The notes: generated from the letters alone by a model not told the origin. Counted from the first letter of the stretch, positions 8,983 to 18,941 are shown. The stretch: DNA of 64,000 nt from an uncultured Pelagibacteraceae bacterium (GCA_902566755.1 CACFJR010000002.1:17038-81037), one strand, 5' to 3'. Numbers and translations are program-made.

Positions 8983-9543
8983 ATGTTACTTTTTGTTGGA
9001 CTAGGAAATCCTACACCGAATTCTGAAAATAATAGACATAATATCGGTTTTAAAATTATTGATGCAATAAATAATAAATTTAAATTATCAAAACAAAAAC
9101 CAAAATTTAAAGGACTTCTTACAACTGGAAGTATCAATAATAAAAAAGTTTATGCAATAAAACCTTTAACCTTTATGAATAATTCAGGAATATGTATCAG
9201 AGAATTAATGGAGTACTTTAAAATTGATGCAGAGGATGTAATTGTTTTCCATGATGATTTAGATATTGATTTTGGGAAAGTTAAAGCAAAGTTTGGGGGG
9301 TCAGATGCAGGTCATAATGGTATTGCCTCAATTGATAAGTTTATAGGAAAAGAATATTCAAGAGTTCGAATTGGTATTGGCAAACCAAAAAATAACATAG
9401 CAGTAAATGACCACGTCCTGAAAGATTTTGACGAAGATGAGAAAACAGAACTTGAGTCAATAAAAGAAAATATCACAGATAATTTATCAATTCTCATTGA
9501 AAAAAAACTGGACTTATTTTCAAGTACCGTAAACAATAAATAA
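8983..9543 (+). CDS. pth: Peptidyl-tRNA hydrolase
   Basis: Releases stalled peptidyl-tRNAs by cleaving the ester bond, which recycles tRNA. The 186 residues are a standard Pth: VGLGNP at the start, the catalytic His near residue 19 (ENNRHNIGF), KPLTFMNNSG, VFHDDLDIDFGKVK and GGSDAGHNGIASI. Its position between rplY and ychF is strongly conserved in bacteria. Only 4 bases separate it from ychF, so the genes are likely co-transcribed. Confidence 0.97.
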   Translation: MLLFVGLGNPTPNSENNRHNIGFKIIDAINNKFKLSKQKPKFKGLLTTGSINNKKVYAIKPLTFMNNSGICIRELMEYFKIDAEDVIVFHDDLDIDFGKVKAKFGGSDAGHNGIASIDKFIGKEYSRVRIGIGKPKNNIAVNDHVLKDFDEDEKTELESIKENITDNLSILIEKKLDLFSSTVNNK

Positions 9544-9547
9544 TTAA

Positions 9548-10621
9548 ATGGGTTTTAAATGCGGTATCGTTGGTTTGCCTAATGTTGGAAAATCAACTTT
9601 ATTTAACGCATTAACAAATTCTACCAAAGCACTTTCTGGAAATTTTCCTTTTTGCACAATCGAACCTAATGTTGGCATGGTACCTGTTGTAGACACAAGG
9701 CTCGATAAACTTGTACAGATTTCAAAATCCAAAAAAAAAATTTATACAAGTATTACTTTTGTGGACATCGCAGGACTTGTAAAAGGAGCCTCGAAAGGTG
9801 AAGGTTTAGGAAATAAATTTTTATCCCATATAAGAGAAGTTGATGCGATTATACATCTTTTAAGATGTTTCGATTCCTCTGATATTCAAAACGTTAATCT
9901 TAATGTTGATCCAATTAGAGATTTAGAAATTATAGAGACTGAAATGAAATTGGCAGATTTAGAGTCAATTCAAAAAAGAATTGATAAAAAAAATAAAAAA
10001 AATTTAAATGAAAAAGAATTTGAATTACTTAATCAAGCATTAGAATTAATTAATAATGATAAGCCAATTGATAACTTAAAGCAGAATTTCAATAAAAATG
10101 AGATATCCTCTTCTGGTCTTCTCTCATTAAAACCAAAGTTATACGTATGCAATGTTGATGAAGACAGTATACAAAGTGGTAATAAATATACTGAACAAGT
10201 AAAAAAATCTGTAAATATGGAAAATGTTTTAATTATATCTGCTGATATCGAAAACCAAATTAATCAATTAAATAATGATGAAAAAGAAAATTTTATGAAA
10301 GTTATGGGAATTAAAACAACAGGTTTAAATAACCTAATTAATAAAGGTTATAAATTGTTAGAATTAAATACTTTTTTTACGTCAGGCCCTGAAGAAAGTA
10401 GAGCTTGGACAATTGAAAAAAATAGTTTAGCGCCCATTGCTGCAGGAAAAATTCATACAGATTTTGAAAAAGGTTTTATTAGAGCTGAAACTATTTCGTA
10501 TGATGATTTTTTAGATAATGATGGTTGGGTCAATTCTAAAAATAATGGTAAAATGAGGTTAGAGGGAAAGGATTATATTGTAAAAGACGGGGATATTTTA
10601 AACATTCGTTTCAACTCTTGA
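9548..10621 (+). CDS. ychF: Redox-regulated ATPase/GTPase YchF (OLA1 family)
   Basis: An Obg-related P-loop NTPase that binds ribosomes and prefers ATP in characterised members. The 357-residue protein has G1 at residues about 8-16 (GLPNVGKST), G3 DIAGLVKGAS, a helical insert (about 120-200), and the C-terminal TGS domain (FFTSGPEESRAWTI onward, ending in GDILNIRFN). Length is normal. The last 24 bases overlap the end of the convergent cytochrome c1 gene. Confidence 0.96.
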   Translation: MGFKCGIVGLPNVGKSTLFNALTNSTKALSGNFPFCTIEPNVGMVPVVDTRLDKLVQISKSKKKIYTSITFVDIAGLVKGASKGEGLGNKFLSHIREVDAIIHLLRCFDSSDIQNVNLNVDPIRDLEIIETEMKLADLESIQKRIDKKNKKNLNEKEFELLNQALELINNDKPIDNLKQNFNKNEISSSGLLSLKPKLYVCNVDEDSIQSGNKYTEQVKKSVNMENVLIISADIENQINQLNNDEKENFMKVMGIKTTGLNNLINKGYKLLELNTFFTSGPEESRAWTIEKNSLAPIAAGKIHTDFEKGFIRAETISYDDFLDNDGWVNSKNNGKMRLEGKDYIVKDGDILNIRFNS

Positions 10622-11380
10622 CCATATTTTTTTCATACTAAAATAGACTAGCACAGTAAGTATAATCAAATAGACAATTGCTCTAAATCCTGTTTTATGC
10701 CTTTGCTCTAAATGAGGTTCTGCAGTCCACATAAGAAAGCTTGTGACATCTTTTGCCATTTGTTCTTCAGTAGCATTTGTCCCGTCAGAATATTCTACAA
10801 GACCATCAGAAAGTTGTTTAGGCATCTTGATTTTGTTTCCGTACATGTATTTGTTGTAATAAACTCCATCATCTAGTTTTATATTTTCTGGTGGGTCCAC
10901 ATAGCCTAGTAAAACTGAGTAGATATAGTCAGCTCCACCTGCTCTCGCCTTCACTAAAACAGACATATCTGGTGGATAGGCACCTCCATTAGCTGATTTA
11001 GCTTCCTCTTCATTACTGTATGGCATCACAAATTTATCAGAAAGTTTAGCTGGTCTTGTAAACATTTCACCGTCTTGATTTGGCCCATCAGTAATTTCAA
11101 AACTTGCAGCAATTGCCTTTGCTTCTTTTACAGAAAATTCTGGCCCACCTTTTTCAGACAAGTTTCTATATGAAACATATTTTAAAGAGTGACAAGATGC
11201 ACAGACTTCATTGTAAACTTGATAACCTCTTTGAAGTGAAGCTCTATCGAATTTACCGAATGGACCTTTAAAAGACCAGTCAGTTGTTAATAATTTACTT
11301 GAGTTTTCTGCAGATATTGAATTTGCAAAATTTGTATTCAGAATTAAAAGCAAAAAAAGAATTTTAAATATTCTTTGCAC
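10598..11380 (-). CDS. petC: Cytochrome c1, bc1 complex
   Basis: Electron-transfer subunit of ubiquinol:cytochrome c oxidoreductase (complex III). It passes electrons from the Rieske protein to soluble cytochrome c. The 260 residues comprise a signal peptide (about 1-24), a haem c site C60-A-S-C63-H64, a periplasmic domain with a PPDMSVLVKARAGGADYIY stretch, a distal Met ligand candidate in KMPKQLSDG, and a C-terminal membrane anchor near 232-250. It is the last gene of petABC on the minus strand; its start overlaps the stop of the cytochrome b gene by one base. Confidence 0.96.
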   Translation of the reverse strand: MQRIFKILFLLLILNTNFANSISAENSSKLLTTDWSFKGPFGKFDRASLQRGYQVYNEVCASCHSLKYVSYRNLSEKGGPEFSVKEAKAIAASFEITDGPNQDGEMFTRPAKLSDKFVMPYSNEEEAKSANGGAYPPDMSVLVKARAGGADYIYSVLLGYVDPPENIKLDDGVYYNKYMYGNKIKMPKQLSDGLVEYSDGTNATEEQMAKDVTSFLMWTAEPHLEQRHKTGFRAIVYLIILTVLVYFSMKKIWSRVETNV

Positions 11381-12648
11381 TATAACTTCTCTTTTCTTAC
11401 ATCCGTATTTTTTGCCATTGCGAGATCTGCCGATCCTCCTAAAACTGGACTAGTAATACTTAGGGGTAAAGGTGTCGTTTTTTCAATTTTACCCAAAATT
11501 GGAAGTATTAATAAAAAGTGTAAAAAGTAATATGCAGTAGCTACCCTCGCAATTAATAAATATAATCCCTCTGCTGGCATTGCACCTACATAACCTAATA
11601 TTAAAACATCGATTACAAGTATCCAGTAAAATTGTTTGTATAACGGTCTAAATACTGCTGATCTTACTTTTGAAGTGTCTAACCATGGTAATGCCGCTAA
11701 AATAAATATCGCTGATAACATTGCAACAACTCCTAAAAGCTTATCAGGAATTGATCTTAGGATTGCATAAAATGGTAACAAGTACCACTCTGGTACAATA
11801 TGAGCTGGGGTTACTAACGGGTTAGCTTCTATATAATTGTCTGCATGTCCAAGAATGTTCGGAGAGTAAAATACAAAAAAGGCAAATACAATCATAAATA
11901 ATAGTAATGCAAATAAATCTTTTATTACAATGTATGGATGGAAAGGCACAGTATCTTTTGAGGGCTTTTGAATATCTATACCTACTGGATTATTGTTACC
12001 TGGAACATGAAGTGCCCATATGTGTAAAACAACCAGACCCAAAATCAAAAAAGGTATAAGATAGTGTAGTGTAAAAAATCTTGTTAATGTTGGATTGTCC
12101 ACTGAGTAACCGCCCCATAACCATGTAGTTATACTTTCACCCACTAGAGGAATAGCACTAAACAAATTAGTAATAACTGTAGCACCCCAAAAACTCATTT
12201 GTCCCCAAGGTAATACATAACCCATAAAAGCTGCAGCCATCATTAATAAGTAAATCATAATTCCCAAAATCCATATAATTTCTCTTGGGGCTTTATAAGA
12301 CCCATAAAACAAAGATCTAAATATGTGAATGTAAACTGCTAGGAAAAACATTGAAGCTCCGTTTGCATGAATATATCTTATGAGCCATCCATAGTTTACA
12401 TCTCTCATAATGTGTTCAACGCTACTAAAAGCTAAGTCTGCATGAGCTATGTAATGCATAGCCAAAACAAGACCTGTTATAATTTGAGTAATTAAACAAA
12501 ATGTCAGAATACCCCCAAACGTCCACCAATAATTTAAATTTTTAGGTGTTGGGTAATCTGTTAAGTGATTTGCTAGTGTAAGCAAAGGTAATCTATCATT
12601 AAACCATTTTCCAAATTTTGATGAAGGTGTGTAATTGTGATCGCTCAT
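11380..12648 (-). CDS. petB: Cytochrome b, bc1 complex
   Basis: Membrane core of complex III. It holds the two b haems and both quinone sites. The 422-residue protein has the expected hydrophobic helices, with haem-ligand histidines in the MHYIAH/HIMRD and [20 protein letters not shown] regions and again in [22 protein letters not shown]. The Qo-site motif [13 protein letters not shown] (PEWY) is intact. The long single-chain form is the bc1 type rather than a split b6/subunit IV. It is two bases from petA and overlaps petC. Confidence 0.97.
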   Translation of the reverse strand: MSDHNYTPSSKFGKWFNDRLPLLTLANHLTDYPTPKNLNYWWTFGGILTFCLITQIITGLVLAMHYIAHADLAFSSVEHIMRDVNYGWLIRYIHANGASMFFLAVYIHIFRSLFYGSYKAPREIIWILGIMIYLLMMAAAFMGYVLPWGQMSFWGATVITNLFSAIPLVGESITTWLWGGYSVDNPTLTRFFTLHYLIPFLILGLVVLHIWALHVPGNNNPVGIDIQKPSKDTVPFHPYIVIKDLFALLLFMIVFAFFVFYSPNILGHADNYIEANPLVTPAHIVPEWYLLPFYAILRSIPDKLLGVVAMLSAIFILAALPWLDTSKVRSAVFRPLYKQFYWILVIDVLILGYVGAMPAEGLYLLIARVATAYYFLHFLLILPILGKIEKTTPLPLSITSPVLGGSADLAMAKNTDVRKEKL

Positions 12649-12649
12649 T

Positions 12650-13162
12650 TTAACCTATCTTAATTGTGTTACTATTTACAAATTCGTACTTTGGAATTTC
12701 TAAATTTGTTGGGGCTGGACCTTTTCTTATTCTTCCTGCTGTATCATAATGAGAACCATGACATGGGCAAAACCAACCACCATATTCACCTTTGTCTGCT
12801 AATGGTACACATCCTAAATGTGTGCAAACCCCTAACATAACTAACCACTCCGGATTTTGCGCTCTATCCTCATCTTTTTCAGGATGTTTCAAGTCAGAAA
12901 TTTTAACGTTTCTTGCTTCGCTAATTTCATTTTCTGTTCTTCTCTTTATAAACACTGGTTTGCCTCTCCATAAAACAGTAATTGACTGACCTGGCTGCAA
13001 ACTACTTACATCTACTTCTGTGCTAGCAAGAGCCTTAACCGAGGCGTCTGGATTCATTTGATCAATTAAAGGCCATGCAGCAGCTCCTGCACCAACTGCT
13101 CCTACAGCAGCTGTAGCTGTAAAAATAAAGTCTCTTCTATTAGGTTTTTTTTCGTCTGACAT
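12650..13162 (-). CDS. petA: Rieske [2Fe-2S] protein, bc1 complex
   Basis: Iron-sulfur subunit of complex III that takes the first electron from ubiquinol at the Qo site. The 170 residues start with a twin-arginine signal anchor ([18 protein letters not shown]), and the cluster motifs are CTHLGC and CPCHGSHYD. First gene of petABC. The 65-base divergent gap with trmL must hold both promoters and contains an 18-base near-palindrome (listed separately). Confidence 0.97.
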   Translation of the reverse strand: MSDEKKPNRRDFIFTATAAVGAVGAGAAAWPLIDQMNPDASVKALASTEVDVSSLQPGQSITVLWRGKPVFIKRRTENEISEARNVKISDLKHPEKDEDRAQNPEWLVMLGVCTHLGCVPLADKGEYGGWFCPCHGSHYDTAGRIRKGPAPTNLEIPKYEFVNSNTIKIG

Positions 13163-13180
13163 TAATACTTAATTTATTTA

Positions 13181-13198
13181 TTATATGATTTCATATAA
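13181..13198. promoter_or_regulatory. Inverted repeat in the petA/trmL divergent promoter region
   Basis: Two 8-base arms, TTATATGA and TCATATAA, separated by TT and perfectly complementary. They lie 19 bases upstream of petA and 29 bases upstream of trmL. The position fits an operator or back-to-back -10 elements for the bc1 operon and trmL. Because the sequence is nearly all A/T in an AT-rich genome, chance is a serious alternative. Confidence 0.35.
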
Positions 13199-13227
13199 TA
13201 TAAAAGTGGAATTTTTCTATAGCAAGA

Positions 13228-13686
13228 ATGACACATAATAACCCAAAATTAACAGCTAAAATTGCTCTCTATCAGCCTGACATTCCTCAAAATACCGCAT
13301 CCATAATAAGAACTTGCTCATGTTTGGGTGTAAAATTGGAGATTATTGAACCATGTGGCTTCACTTTTCATGACAAGCGTTTTAGAAGAGTGGTAATGGA
13401 CTATTTAGATGAAAAAATGATTAAAATTTACGAGAATTCAGATCAATTTTTTGAAGCAAAGAAAAACTCAAGAGTGGTATTAATGACTACTAAAGCTAAA
13501 GATTCGTTCAAATCATTTAAAATAAAAAAAAATGATACTTTTTTATTTGGTAGAGAAAGTGCAGGTGTACCAAAGAATATTCATCATGAAGTAGACAAAA
13601 GATTAAAAATACCTCTTCTTAAAAAAAAAAGATCATTAAACTTATCGACAACTGTATCTATGGTGGTGTCGAAATTAATATTATAA
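13228..13686 (+). CDS. trmL: tRNA (cytidine/uridine-34-2'-O)-methyltransferase
   Basis: SPOUT (SpoU-type) methyltransferase that 2'-O-methylates the wobble base of certain tRNA-Leu species. The 152-residue, single-domain form matches TrmL/CspR rather than the larger rRNA methyltransferases. Seen are the N-terminal LYQPDIPQNTASIIRTCSC (family motif PxIPxNTGNIxR), FGRESAGVP, and a C-terminal knot region with IPLLKKKRSLNLSTTVSMV. It is divergent from petA and 12 bases from hemF. Confidence 0.93.
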   Translation: MTHNNPKLTAKIALYQPDIPQNTASIIRTCSCLGVKLEIIEPCGFTFHDKRFRRVVMDYLDEKMIKIYENSDQFFEAKKNSRVVLMTTKAKDSFKSFKIKKNDTFLFGRESAGVPKNIHHEVDKRLKIPLLKKKRSLNLSTTVSMVVSKLIL

Positions 13687-13698
13687 TCAAATTAATCT

Positions 13699-14526
13699 AT
13701 GGAAAAAAATATTAGAAAAAAGTTGGCGCGAAATTGGTTTTTAACAATTCAAGAATTGATTTGTCACGAAATTGAGAATATTGAAAATGGATCCTCTTAT
13801 TTTAAAACGAAGGCGTGGTCTAGAAGCGAAACAAAAGATGAAGGAGGTGGAAAATCAAAGCTTCTTAAAAACGGAAAAGTTTTTGAGAAAGTGGGTGTAA
13901 ATTTTTCTGAAGTATATGGAAATTTTTCAAATGAATTTAAAAAAAAAATACCTAGATTTAACAATAGTAATCATTTTTGGGCATCAGGAATATCAATTGT
14001 TATGCATATGAAAAATCCTTATATCCCAGCAATGCATTTTAATACGAGATACATAATTACAGATCATGGATGGTTTGGTGGAGGTATGGATTTTACTCCG
14101 TGCTTTAAAGACTCAACGCTAGAAAAAATTGTTGAGAAAAAATTAAAAATGATGTGCAATAAACATGGCAAAAATTATTACAAAAAATATAAAAAATGGT
14201 GTGATGATTATTTTTATTTACATCATAGGAATGAACCGAGAGGAATTGGAGGAATATTTTTTGATTATAAGAAGGAAAATTGGGACAGAGATTTTGCTTT
14301 TGTAAGAGACGTAGGTATAGTTTTTTCATATTTATTTAAAGAAATAATTGCAAAGAAATTTAAAAAAAGGTGGAAAAAAAAGGACAAACTAATTCAAAAT
14401 AAAAAAAGGGGTAGGTACGTTGAATTTAATTTGCTACATGATAGAGGTACAAAATTTGGATTGCAAACTGGAGGAAATGTAGAAGCTATTTTGATGTCTT
14501 TACCTCCTACAGCTAATTGGGAATAA
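13699..14526 (+). CDS. hemF: Oxygen-dependent coproporphyrinogen III oxidase
   Basis: Converts coproporphyrinogen III to protoporphyrinogen IX with O2, a late haem step. The 275 residues are typical for HemF. Motifs include WSRSETKDEGGGKSKLLKNG-like N-terminal sequence (about 33-50), HMKNPYIPAMHFNTRYI, WWFGGG-equivalent WFGGGMDFTP, HRNEPRGIGGIFFD, RYVEFNLLHDRGTKFGL and QTGGNVEAILMSLPP. The dependence on O2 suits an obligately aerobic lifestyle. The product feeds the cytochromes encoded elsewhere in the window. Confidence 0.97.
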   Translation: MEKNIRKKLARNWFLTIQELICHEIENIENGSSYFKTKAWSRSETKDEGGGKSKLLKNGKVFEKVGVNFSEVYGNFSNEFKKKIPRFNNSNHFWASGISIVMHMKNPYIPAMHFNTRYIITDHGWFGGGMDFTPCFKDSTLEKIVEKKLKMMCNKHGKNYYKKYKKWCDDYFYLHHRNEPRGIGGIFFDYKKENWDRDFAFVRDVGIVFSYLFKEIIAKKFKKRWKKKDKLIQNKKRGRYVEFNLLHDRGTKFGLQTGGNVEAILMSLPPTANWE

Positions 14527-14534
14527 ATTAATTT

Positions 14535-15008
14535 ATGAAAGAGCCGATAACAGTTAATGGACTAACTAAACTTAAAGAAGAATTGGTTTTTTTAAAAGAG
14601 AAAAAAAGGCCAGAAATAGTATCTGCTATTTCGGAAGCTAGGTCACATGGTGATTTAAAAGAAAATGCTGAATATCATGCAGCTAAAGAACAACAGTCAC
14701 ATAACGAAGGTCGTATTCAGCAGATTGAGGATATTATTGCAAGGGCAAATGTTATTGACGTAACTAAAATTGAAAATATTGGAAAGGTAATATTTGGTTC
14801 AACTGTTTACCTAAAAGATTTAGATTCTAATGAAAAATTAACATATAAAATTGTTGGCAAAGATGAAGCTGATCTTAAAAAAAACCTAATTTTTTTTCAA
14901 TCACCAATAGGAAAAGGATTAATAGGAAAAAATAAAAACGATTTAGTTGAAATAAAAACTCCTTCTGGTGAAAAAAATTTTGAAATTGAAGATGTCAAAT
15001 ATCTTTAA
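14535..15008 (+). CDS. greA: Transcription elongation factor GreA
   Basis: Rescues backtracked RNA polymerase by stimulating transcript cleavage. The 157 residues have the N-terminal antiparallel coiled coil, with the acidic tip region ([18 protein letters not shown], about residues 35-52), and the C-terminal FKBP-like domain (IVGKDEAD, then [14 protein letters not shown]). It lies 8 bases after hemF and overlaps the convergent nucleotidyltransferase gene by 4 bases. Confidence 0.97.
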   Translation: MKEPITVNGLTKLKEELVFLKEKKRPEIVSAISEARSHGDLKENAEYHAAKEQQSHNEGRIQQIEDIIARANVIDVTKIENIGKVIFGSTVYLKDLDSNEKLTYKIVGKDEADLKKNLIFFQSPIGKGLIGKNKNDLVEIKTPSGEKNFEIEDVKYL

Positions 15009-16276
15009 TTAAGAACAATTTTCTTAATTTCTTCTTTAGAGATTTTAAAATTATTATCAACCCAAAGTGTCTCTAGTTCTTTAAGTTTTTTACCCATCTT
15101 TTTTCCTGGTTTATAATTAAAATTTTTAATTAAAAAATCGGCATTATAAGGAAATTTCGGCGAATCAGTTTTTTTAGTAATTTTAATCAGATCATTAAGT
15201 GCTTTCTCGTTTCTGTGAAAAAATAATAATTGCAGGGTTATAAGATCTAAAAGACTTTCTTTTTCTCCAAAATATATTCTTTTTTTCAACTCTCTATCAA
15301 AAAAACTTTTCTCTAAACTCATTTGATAATTATCGTGAATATAAAGAAGTCTCTCTTTCTCTCGGTTAGAAAAATTGAACTTATAAAGTATATAATTAAT
15401 ACTATTTAAATCTTTGATCATCATAGCACTTAGTAAAACAATGAAATTCTTGCTTAATTGTATATCTTTAATAATAAGTTTGTTCTTATCAGTTAAAAAT
15501 GAAGTATTGTTTAAACTTGGAAAAACAAGCTCAAGAATTTCTTTTGAAAAATTATCTTTTTTAAGATTCATGAACCCCTTGGAAAAAATGATCTTTTTTA
15601 ACTCATCTATTAATCTTTCTTTGGAGATTTTAAGCAAGCCATCTAAATTTTGTTTGATAATTTTTTTTATCTTTGGTTCGTGGTCTTTTTTTGAATAGTT
15701 TAAGAAAAATCTTATATATCTGAGTATTCTAAGGTAATCTTCTTTAATGCGTTTTGATGGATCTCCAATAAAAGTGACACAACCATTTTCTAAATCTTTT
15801 CTTCCATTAAAGGGGTCAAACACTTCACCATAAATATTCAAGTATATTGAGTTAAAAGTAAAGTCCCTTCTCTCCGCATCTTCTCTCCAATCTTTTGAAA
15901 ATAATACTTTCGCGTGCCTTCCATCAGTAAATATATCTTTCCTTAAAGATGTAATTTCAAATTTCTTGTCATCAATAATTGCTGTTATTGTCCCATGATT
16001 TTTTCCGGTTTCATAAAAGGAAATATTATTTTTCTTTAACGACAGTATAACTTCCTCAGGATTTATGTTTGTTGCTAAATCAATATCATCTACTAACTCA
16101 TGGCAAAAGATCTTCCTTACGCATCCTCCTACATAATAAATATCGCTTTCATCTGAAAAAGACTTGATTGCATCAAATATTTTTTTTACTGGAAAATTTT
16201 TCTGAATATCCAATGAATTCTTTTTTAATAAATCGTTTTTACTGTGATTAAAAAAATTATTAATTAGTTTAAACAT
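15005..16276 (-). CDS. CCA-adding enzyme / poly(A) polymerase family nucleotidyltransferase
   Basis: Class II tRNA nucleotidyltransferase family protein of 423 residues. The head domain has the flexible loop and catalytic motif [11 protein letters not shown] then DIDLATN, whose two aspartates bind metal, followed by the [12 protein letters not shown] motif and [17 protein letters not shown]. The rest is the helical body. In alphaproteobacteria the single such protein usually repairs or adds the tRNA 3' CCA, though PcnB-type poly(A) polymerases are homologous and cannot be excluded by eye. It sits 3 bases downstream of a tRNA gene that already encodes CCA, suggesting co-transcription and a repair role. 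Confidence 0.85.
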   Translation of the reverse strand: MFKLINNFFNHSKNDLLKKNSLDIQKNFPVKKIFDAIKSFSDESDIYYVGGCVRKIFCHELVDDIDLATNINPEEVILSLKKNNISFYETGKNHGTITAIIDDKKFEITSLRKDIFTDGRHAKVLFSKDWREDAERRDFTFNSIYLNIYGEVFDPFNGRKDLENGCVTFIGDPSKRIKEDYLRILRYIRFFLNYSKKDHEPKIKKIIKQNLDGLLKISKERLIDELKKIIFSKGFMNLKKDNFSKEILELVFPSLNNTSFLTDKNKLIIKDIQLSKNFIVLLSAMMIKDLNSINYILYKFNFSNREKERLLYIHDNYQMSLEKSFFDRELKKRIYFGEKESLLDLITLQLLFFHRNEKALNDLIKITKKTDSPKFPYNADFLIKNFNYKPGKKMGKKLKELETLWVDNNFKISKEEIKKIVLN

Positions 16277-16279
16277 AAC

Positions 16280-16354
16280 TGGCTGGGGCGCTAGGATTCG
16301 AACCTAGGAATGGCGGTACCAAAAACCGCTGCCTTACCACTTGGCTACGCCCCA
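16280..16354 (-). tRNA. trnQ: tRNA-Gln (anticodon TTG)
   Basis: A complete 75-base cloverleaf on the minus strand. The acceptor stem TGGGGCG pairs with CGCCCCA. The anticodon stem GCGGT/ACCGC encloses loop TTTTGGT, giving anticodon TTG. The T arm is CTAGG-TTCGAAT-CCTAG, the discriminator is G, and CCA is encoded. The U1-A72 end and UUG anticodon fit glutamine. In most alphaproteobacteria this tRNA is charged with Glu and amidated by GatCAB (known for the group, not visible here). It lies between ispE and the nucleotidyltransferase gene. Confidence 0.97.
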
Positions 16355-16387
16355 AAATTAAATTCTTATAACACAACTAATCAAAAA

Positions 16388-17218
16388 TTATATAGTTTTA
16401 GACATTACAGACCAATATTTTTTGTATTTAATGGTGAATAATTTAGACGCATTTAGTAAGTTTTTTTTAGACCTAAAATAGGCAACAAAGCTAGAACCAG
16501 ACCCTGTCATTCTTACAAATTCTATCCCTTTTAAGCTTTTCAAAAAAAATACTGGTTTGCTAATATTTCTAAATTTTTTTAATACAATTGGTTCCAAATC
16601 ATTCTTTTTATTATTTAATTTAAGCAAATTTTTTTTATTTGATGATATTTTCTTTGAAAAATTTTTAAATTTTGAAAAAATATATTTTGTAGAACATCCA
16701 ATTTTTGGTTTAAAAATAAGCAAATGATAACTCAATCCTTTTTTTAATGATTGTATTGAATTGTTTGAGTTCAAAAAAATTGGACTCTTATATAACCCTA
16801 TTTTAACATCGTTACCTACCATCTCACAAACTTCTAAAATTCTTTTTTTATTTAAAATTACAATTTTTCTTTTTAAAAAAAATTTAAGAATTGAAGCAGC
16901 ATTCATAGAACCCCCTCCCATACCTGACTTTTGAGGAATATTTTTTGTAACTTTGATATAGTATTTTTTTTTAATTAGTTTTTTTTGGTCTAAAATTTTA
17001 AGTAAAGTAGAAATAGAATTTTTTTTACTTATTCCTTTAGAGAATTTTCCATCAAATTTTATAGAATGTTTTTTACGATTAATTGTCGATATTTCTATTC
17101 TATCATGTAGATCAATAAAGCTAAAAAGAGACTGAATTCTGTGAAATTTTTTTTTTTTTGAAACTACGTTTAAAAAAAGATTAATTTTTGCAAAAGACTT
17201 AATTACTTTTCTGTGCAT
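16388..17218 (-). CDS. ispE: 4-diphosphocytidyl-2-C-methyl-D-erythritol kinase
   Basis: GHMP-family kinase of the MEP isoprenoid pathway, phosphorylating CDP-methylerythritol. The 276-residue protein starts with the typical KSFAKINLFLNV, has HRIQSLFSFIDLHD and the ATP-binding loop IPQKSGMGGGSMNAA (about residues 90-104), and ends with a MTGSGSSFVAYF glycine motif. It is very lysine-rich, as are its neighbours. It works in the same pathway as ispH at 33.5 kb and supplies precursors for the carotenoids, ubiquinone and lipid carriers handled by other genes here. Confidence 0.95.
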   Translation of the reverse strand: MHRKVIKSFAKINLFLNVVSKKKKFHRIQSLFSFIDLHDRIEISTINRKKHSIKFDGKFSKGISKKNSISTLLKILDQKKLIKKKYYIKVTKNIPQKSGMGGGSMNAASILKFFLKRKIVILNKKRILEVCEMVGNDVKIGLYKSPIFLNSNNSIQSLKKGLSYHLLIFKPKIGCSTKYIFSKFKNFSKKISSNKKNLLKLNNKKNDLEPIVLKKFRNISKPVFFLKSLKGIEFVRMTGSGSSFVAYFRSKKNLLNASKLFTIKYKKYWSVMSKTI

Positions 17219-17225
17219 GTTAAAT

Positions 17226-18899
17226 TTAGGTTTTTTCTATACCATAAATAATCTTTTTTTTAACATCAATTTTCATTTCATCATCTGTTTCATCTAAATT
17301 TAATACATTGTTCCAAAAATATCTTGCTTGTATTTTTCTATTTAACATCCAAAGTATGTCCCCGTAATGATCATTCACTATCGGATCATATGGCATTAAT
17401 TCTACAGCTTTCTTTAAATATTTTTCTGCATTCTTAAAATCGTTTATTAAATAATATCCCCATCCCAAAGAGTCAGTTATATAAGGATCGTTCTTTCTTA
17501 AATCATATGCTTCTTTTAACATTTCCATTGAAAGCTCAATTTTATAGTTTCTCTCCAACCAACTATATGCAAGGTAATTTAATACGTAAGGATTTTCACG
17601 AGTAATATTTAAAGACTCTAATAAGTCTTTGTCAGCAGTTTTGTAATCTCCAATCCTTTCAAAGCTGCCTCCCCGCCTGTATAAAATATCAGCATAAGCT
17701 TTTGATCTGTTGTCTAACAAGTTCAATAATTTAGAGTAAATTTTTATCGCCTCATCATATTTTTCAAAACTTTTGTAAATTCCACCCATGTCATACAAAA
17801 TTTTTATATTATTAGTTTTTAATCCATCAAATTTTTTTTCTAAAAAATCGAGTGCTGCTTCCTCACTTTCTTGATTTTTGATAATTGAAGATTTTTTTTT
17901 ATTTTTATACCAACTAAAAATAAGATCTTCCTCTGAAATAAAATTCAAAGATTTCAAAGCTAAATCAAATTTTTTATTACTTATATAATTTTCAGCTAAT
18001 AGACTATTATTAAAATTAAATTCAGGATTTAGATAATTTGATAAATGAATATAGAAATTTGACTTTTTATAAAGTTCTTGTGAGGAATATAAGTTAGAAA
18101 TCAAAAATAGGAATTCAGATATAATGTTATTTTCATTTTTACATGAGAACGTTGAAGTAATTTTGTCATATCTTTTATTTTCAATCCACTGTTTTGCTTG
18201 AGCAATTAAAATGCTGCTGTTCGTATAATCTATTTTATTTTGTAACTCGTTTATTTTATTAAAATCTTTGATTTGAGCTAAATAATTAATGTAGAAAAAA
18301 ATATACCTTGAAAAATCTTCAGTATCTTTAATTACAAGCTCCTCAAATAAAAGATCTGTATTCTTTTTGCCTAAGTAACAAGACTGAAAAATCTTTTTTA
18401 TTTTGTCTATTTCACCAAACTGGACATCTTCGTTTTTGTCCATTTTTTTAAATGTGATTGTATCTAGATAATCTTTTAATGTCTCTTTGATAATTAGCTC
18501 AAGAGTATCTAGTGGAACTTCATCCATTTGCTCCAAGATTAACATCGCATTTGAAAAATCTTTTTTATTTATCGAATTTAGAGCTAAAAGTATTTTTGCC
18601 TCAAAAAAATTTGTTTCGTTAGCCTTTAATTGAATAGCTTTATTAAAAGCGATATCAATTTTGTTGTTTAGAACTAATGAGATAAGGTAATTTTCCAAAT
18701 AACTCTCATGAGTTTTAACAAGACTCTTCGTGTTATTTAAATATTTTAACGAAACTTTATCGTCTTGATTATTAATGGATATTATTGCTGAAAAATAATT
18801 TGATAAATACTTATGGTTGAATTCAATATTTTCAGCTGTTTTAGCGAAGGAAAAAGTTTGATATAAAAAAATGATTAAAAAAAAACAAATTTTTTTCAT
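17226..18899 (-). CDS. Exported TPR-repeat protein of unknown function
   Basis: A 557-residue protein with a signal peptide (MKKICFFLIIFLYQTFSFA, cleavage after about residue 19) and a long helical solenoid. Tetratricopeptide repeats are clear in the C-terminal half, for example AIKIYSKLLNLL, KTADKDLLESLNI, LSMEMLKEAYDL and AEKYLKKAVELMPYDPIVN. No enzyme domain is seen. Similar exported TPR proteins sit next to ispE in other alphaproteobacteria. A scaffolding role in the periplasm is likely but the partner is unknown. It is 7 bases upstream of ispE and divergent from the uracil-DNA glycosylase gene. Confidence 0.85.
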   Translation of the reverse strand: MKKICFFLIIFLYQTFSFAKTAENIEFNHKYLSNYFSAIISINNQDDKVSLKYLNNTKSLVKTHESYLENYLISLVLNNKIDIAFNKAIQLKANETNFFEAKILLALNSINKKDFSNAMLILEQMDEVPLDTLELIIKETLKDYLDTITFKKMDKNEDVQFGEIDKIKKIFQSCYLGKKNTDLLFEELVIKDTEDFSRYIFFYINYLAQIKDFNKINELQNKIDYTNSSILIAQAKQWIENKRYDKITSTFSCKNENNIISEFLFLISNLYSSQELYKKSNFYIHLSNYLNPEFNFNNSLLAENYISNKKFDLALKSLNFISEEDLIFSWYKNKKKSSIIKNQESEEAALDFLEKKFDGLKTNNIKILYDMGGIYKSFEKYDEAIKIYSKLLNLLDNRSKAYADILYRRGGSFERIGDYKTADKDLLESLNITRENPYVLNYLAYSWLERNYKIELSMEMLKEAYDLRKNDPYITDSLGWGYYLINDFKNAEKYLKKAVELMPYDPIVNDHYGDILWMLNRKIQARYFWNNVLNLDETDDEMKIDVKKKIIYGIEKT

Positions 18900-18941
18900 A
18901 CTTAAAGAATATGATTATTTTTTTTAAATAAAAGAAATAAA

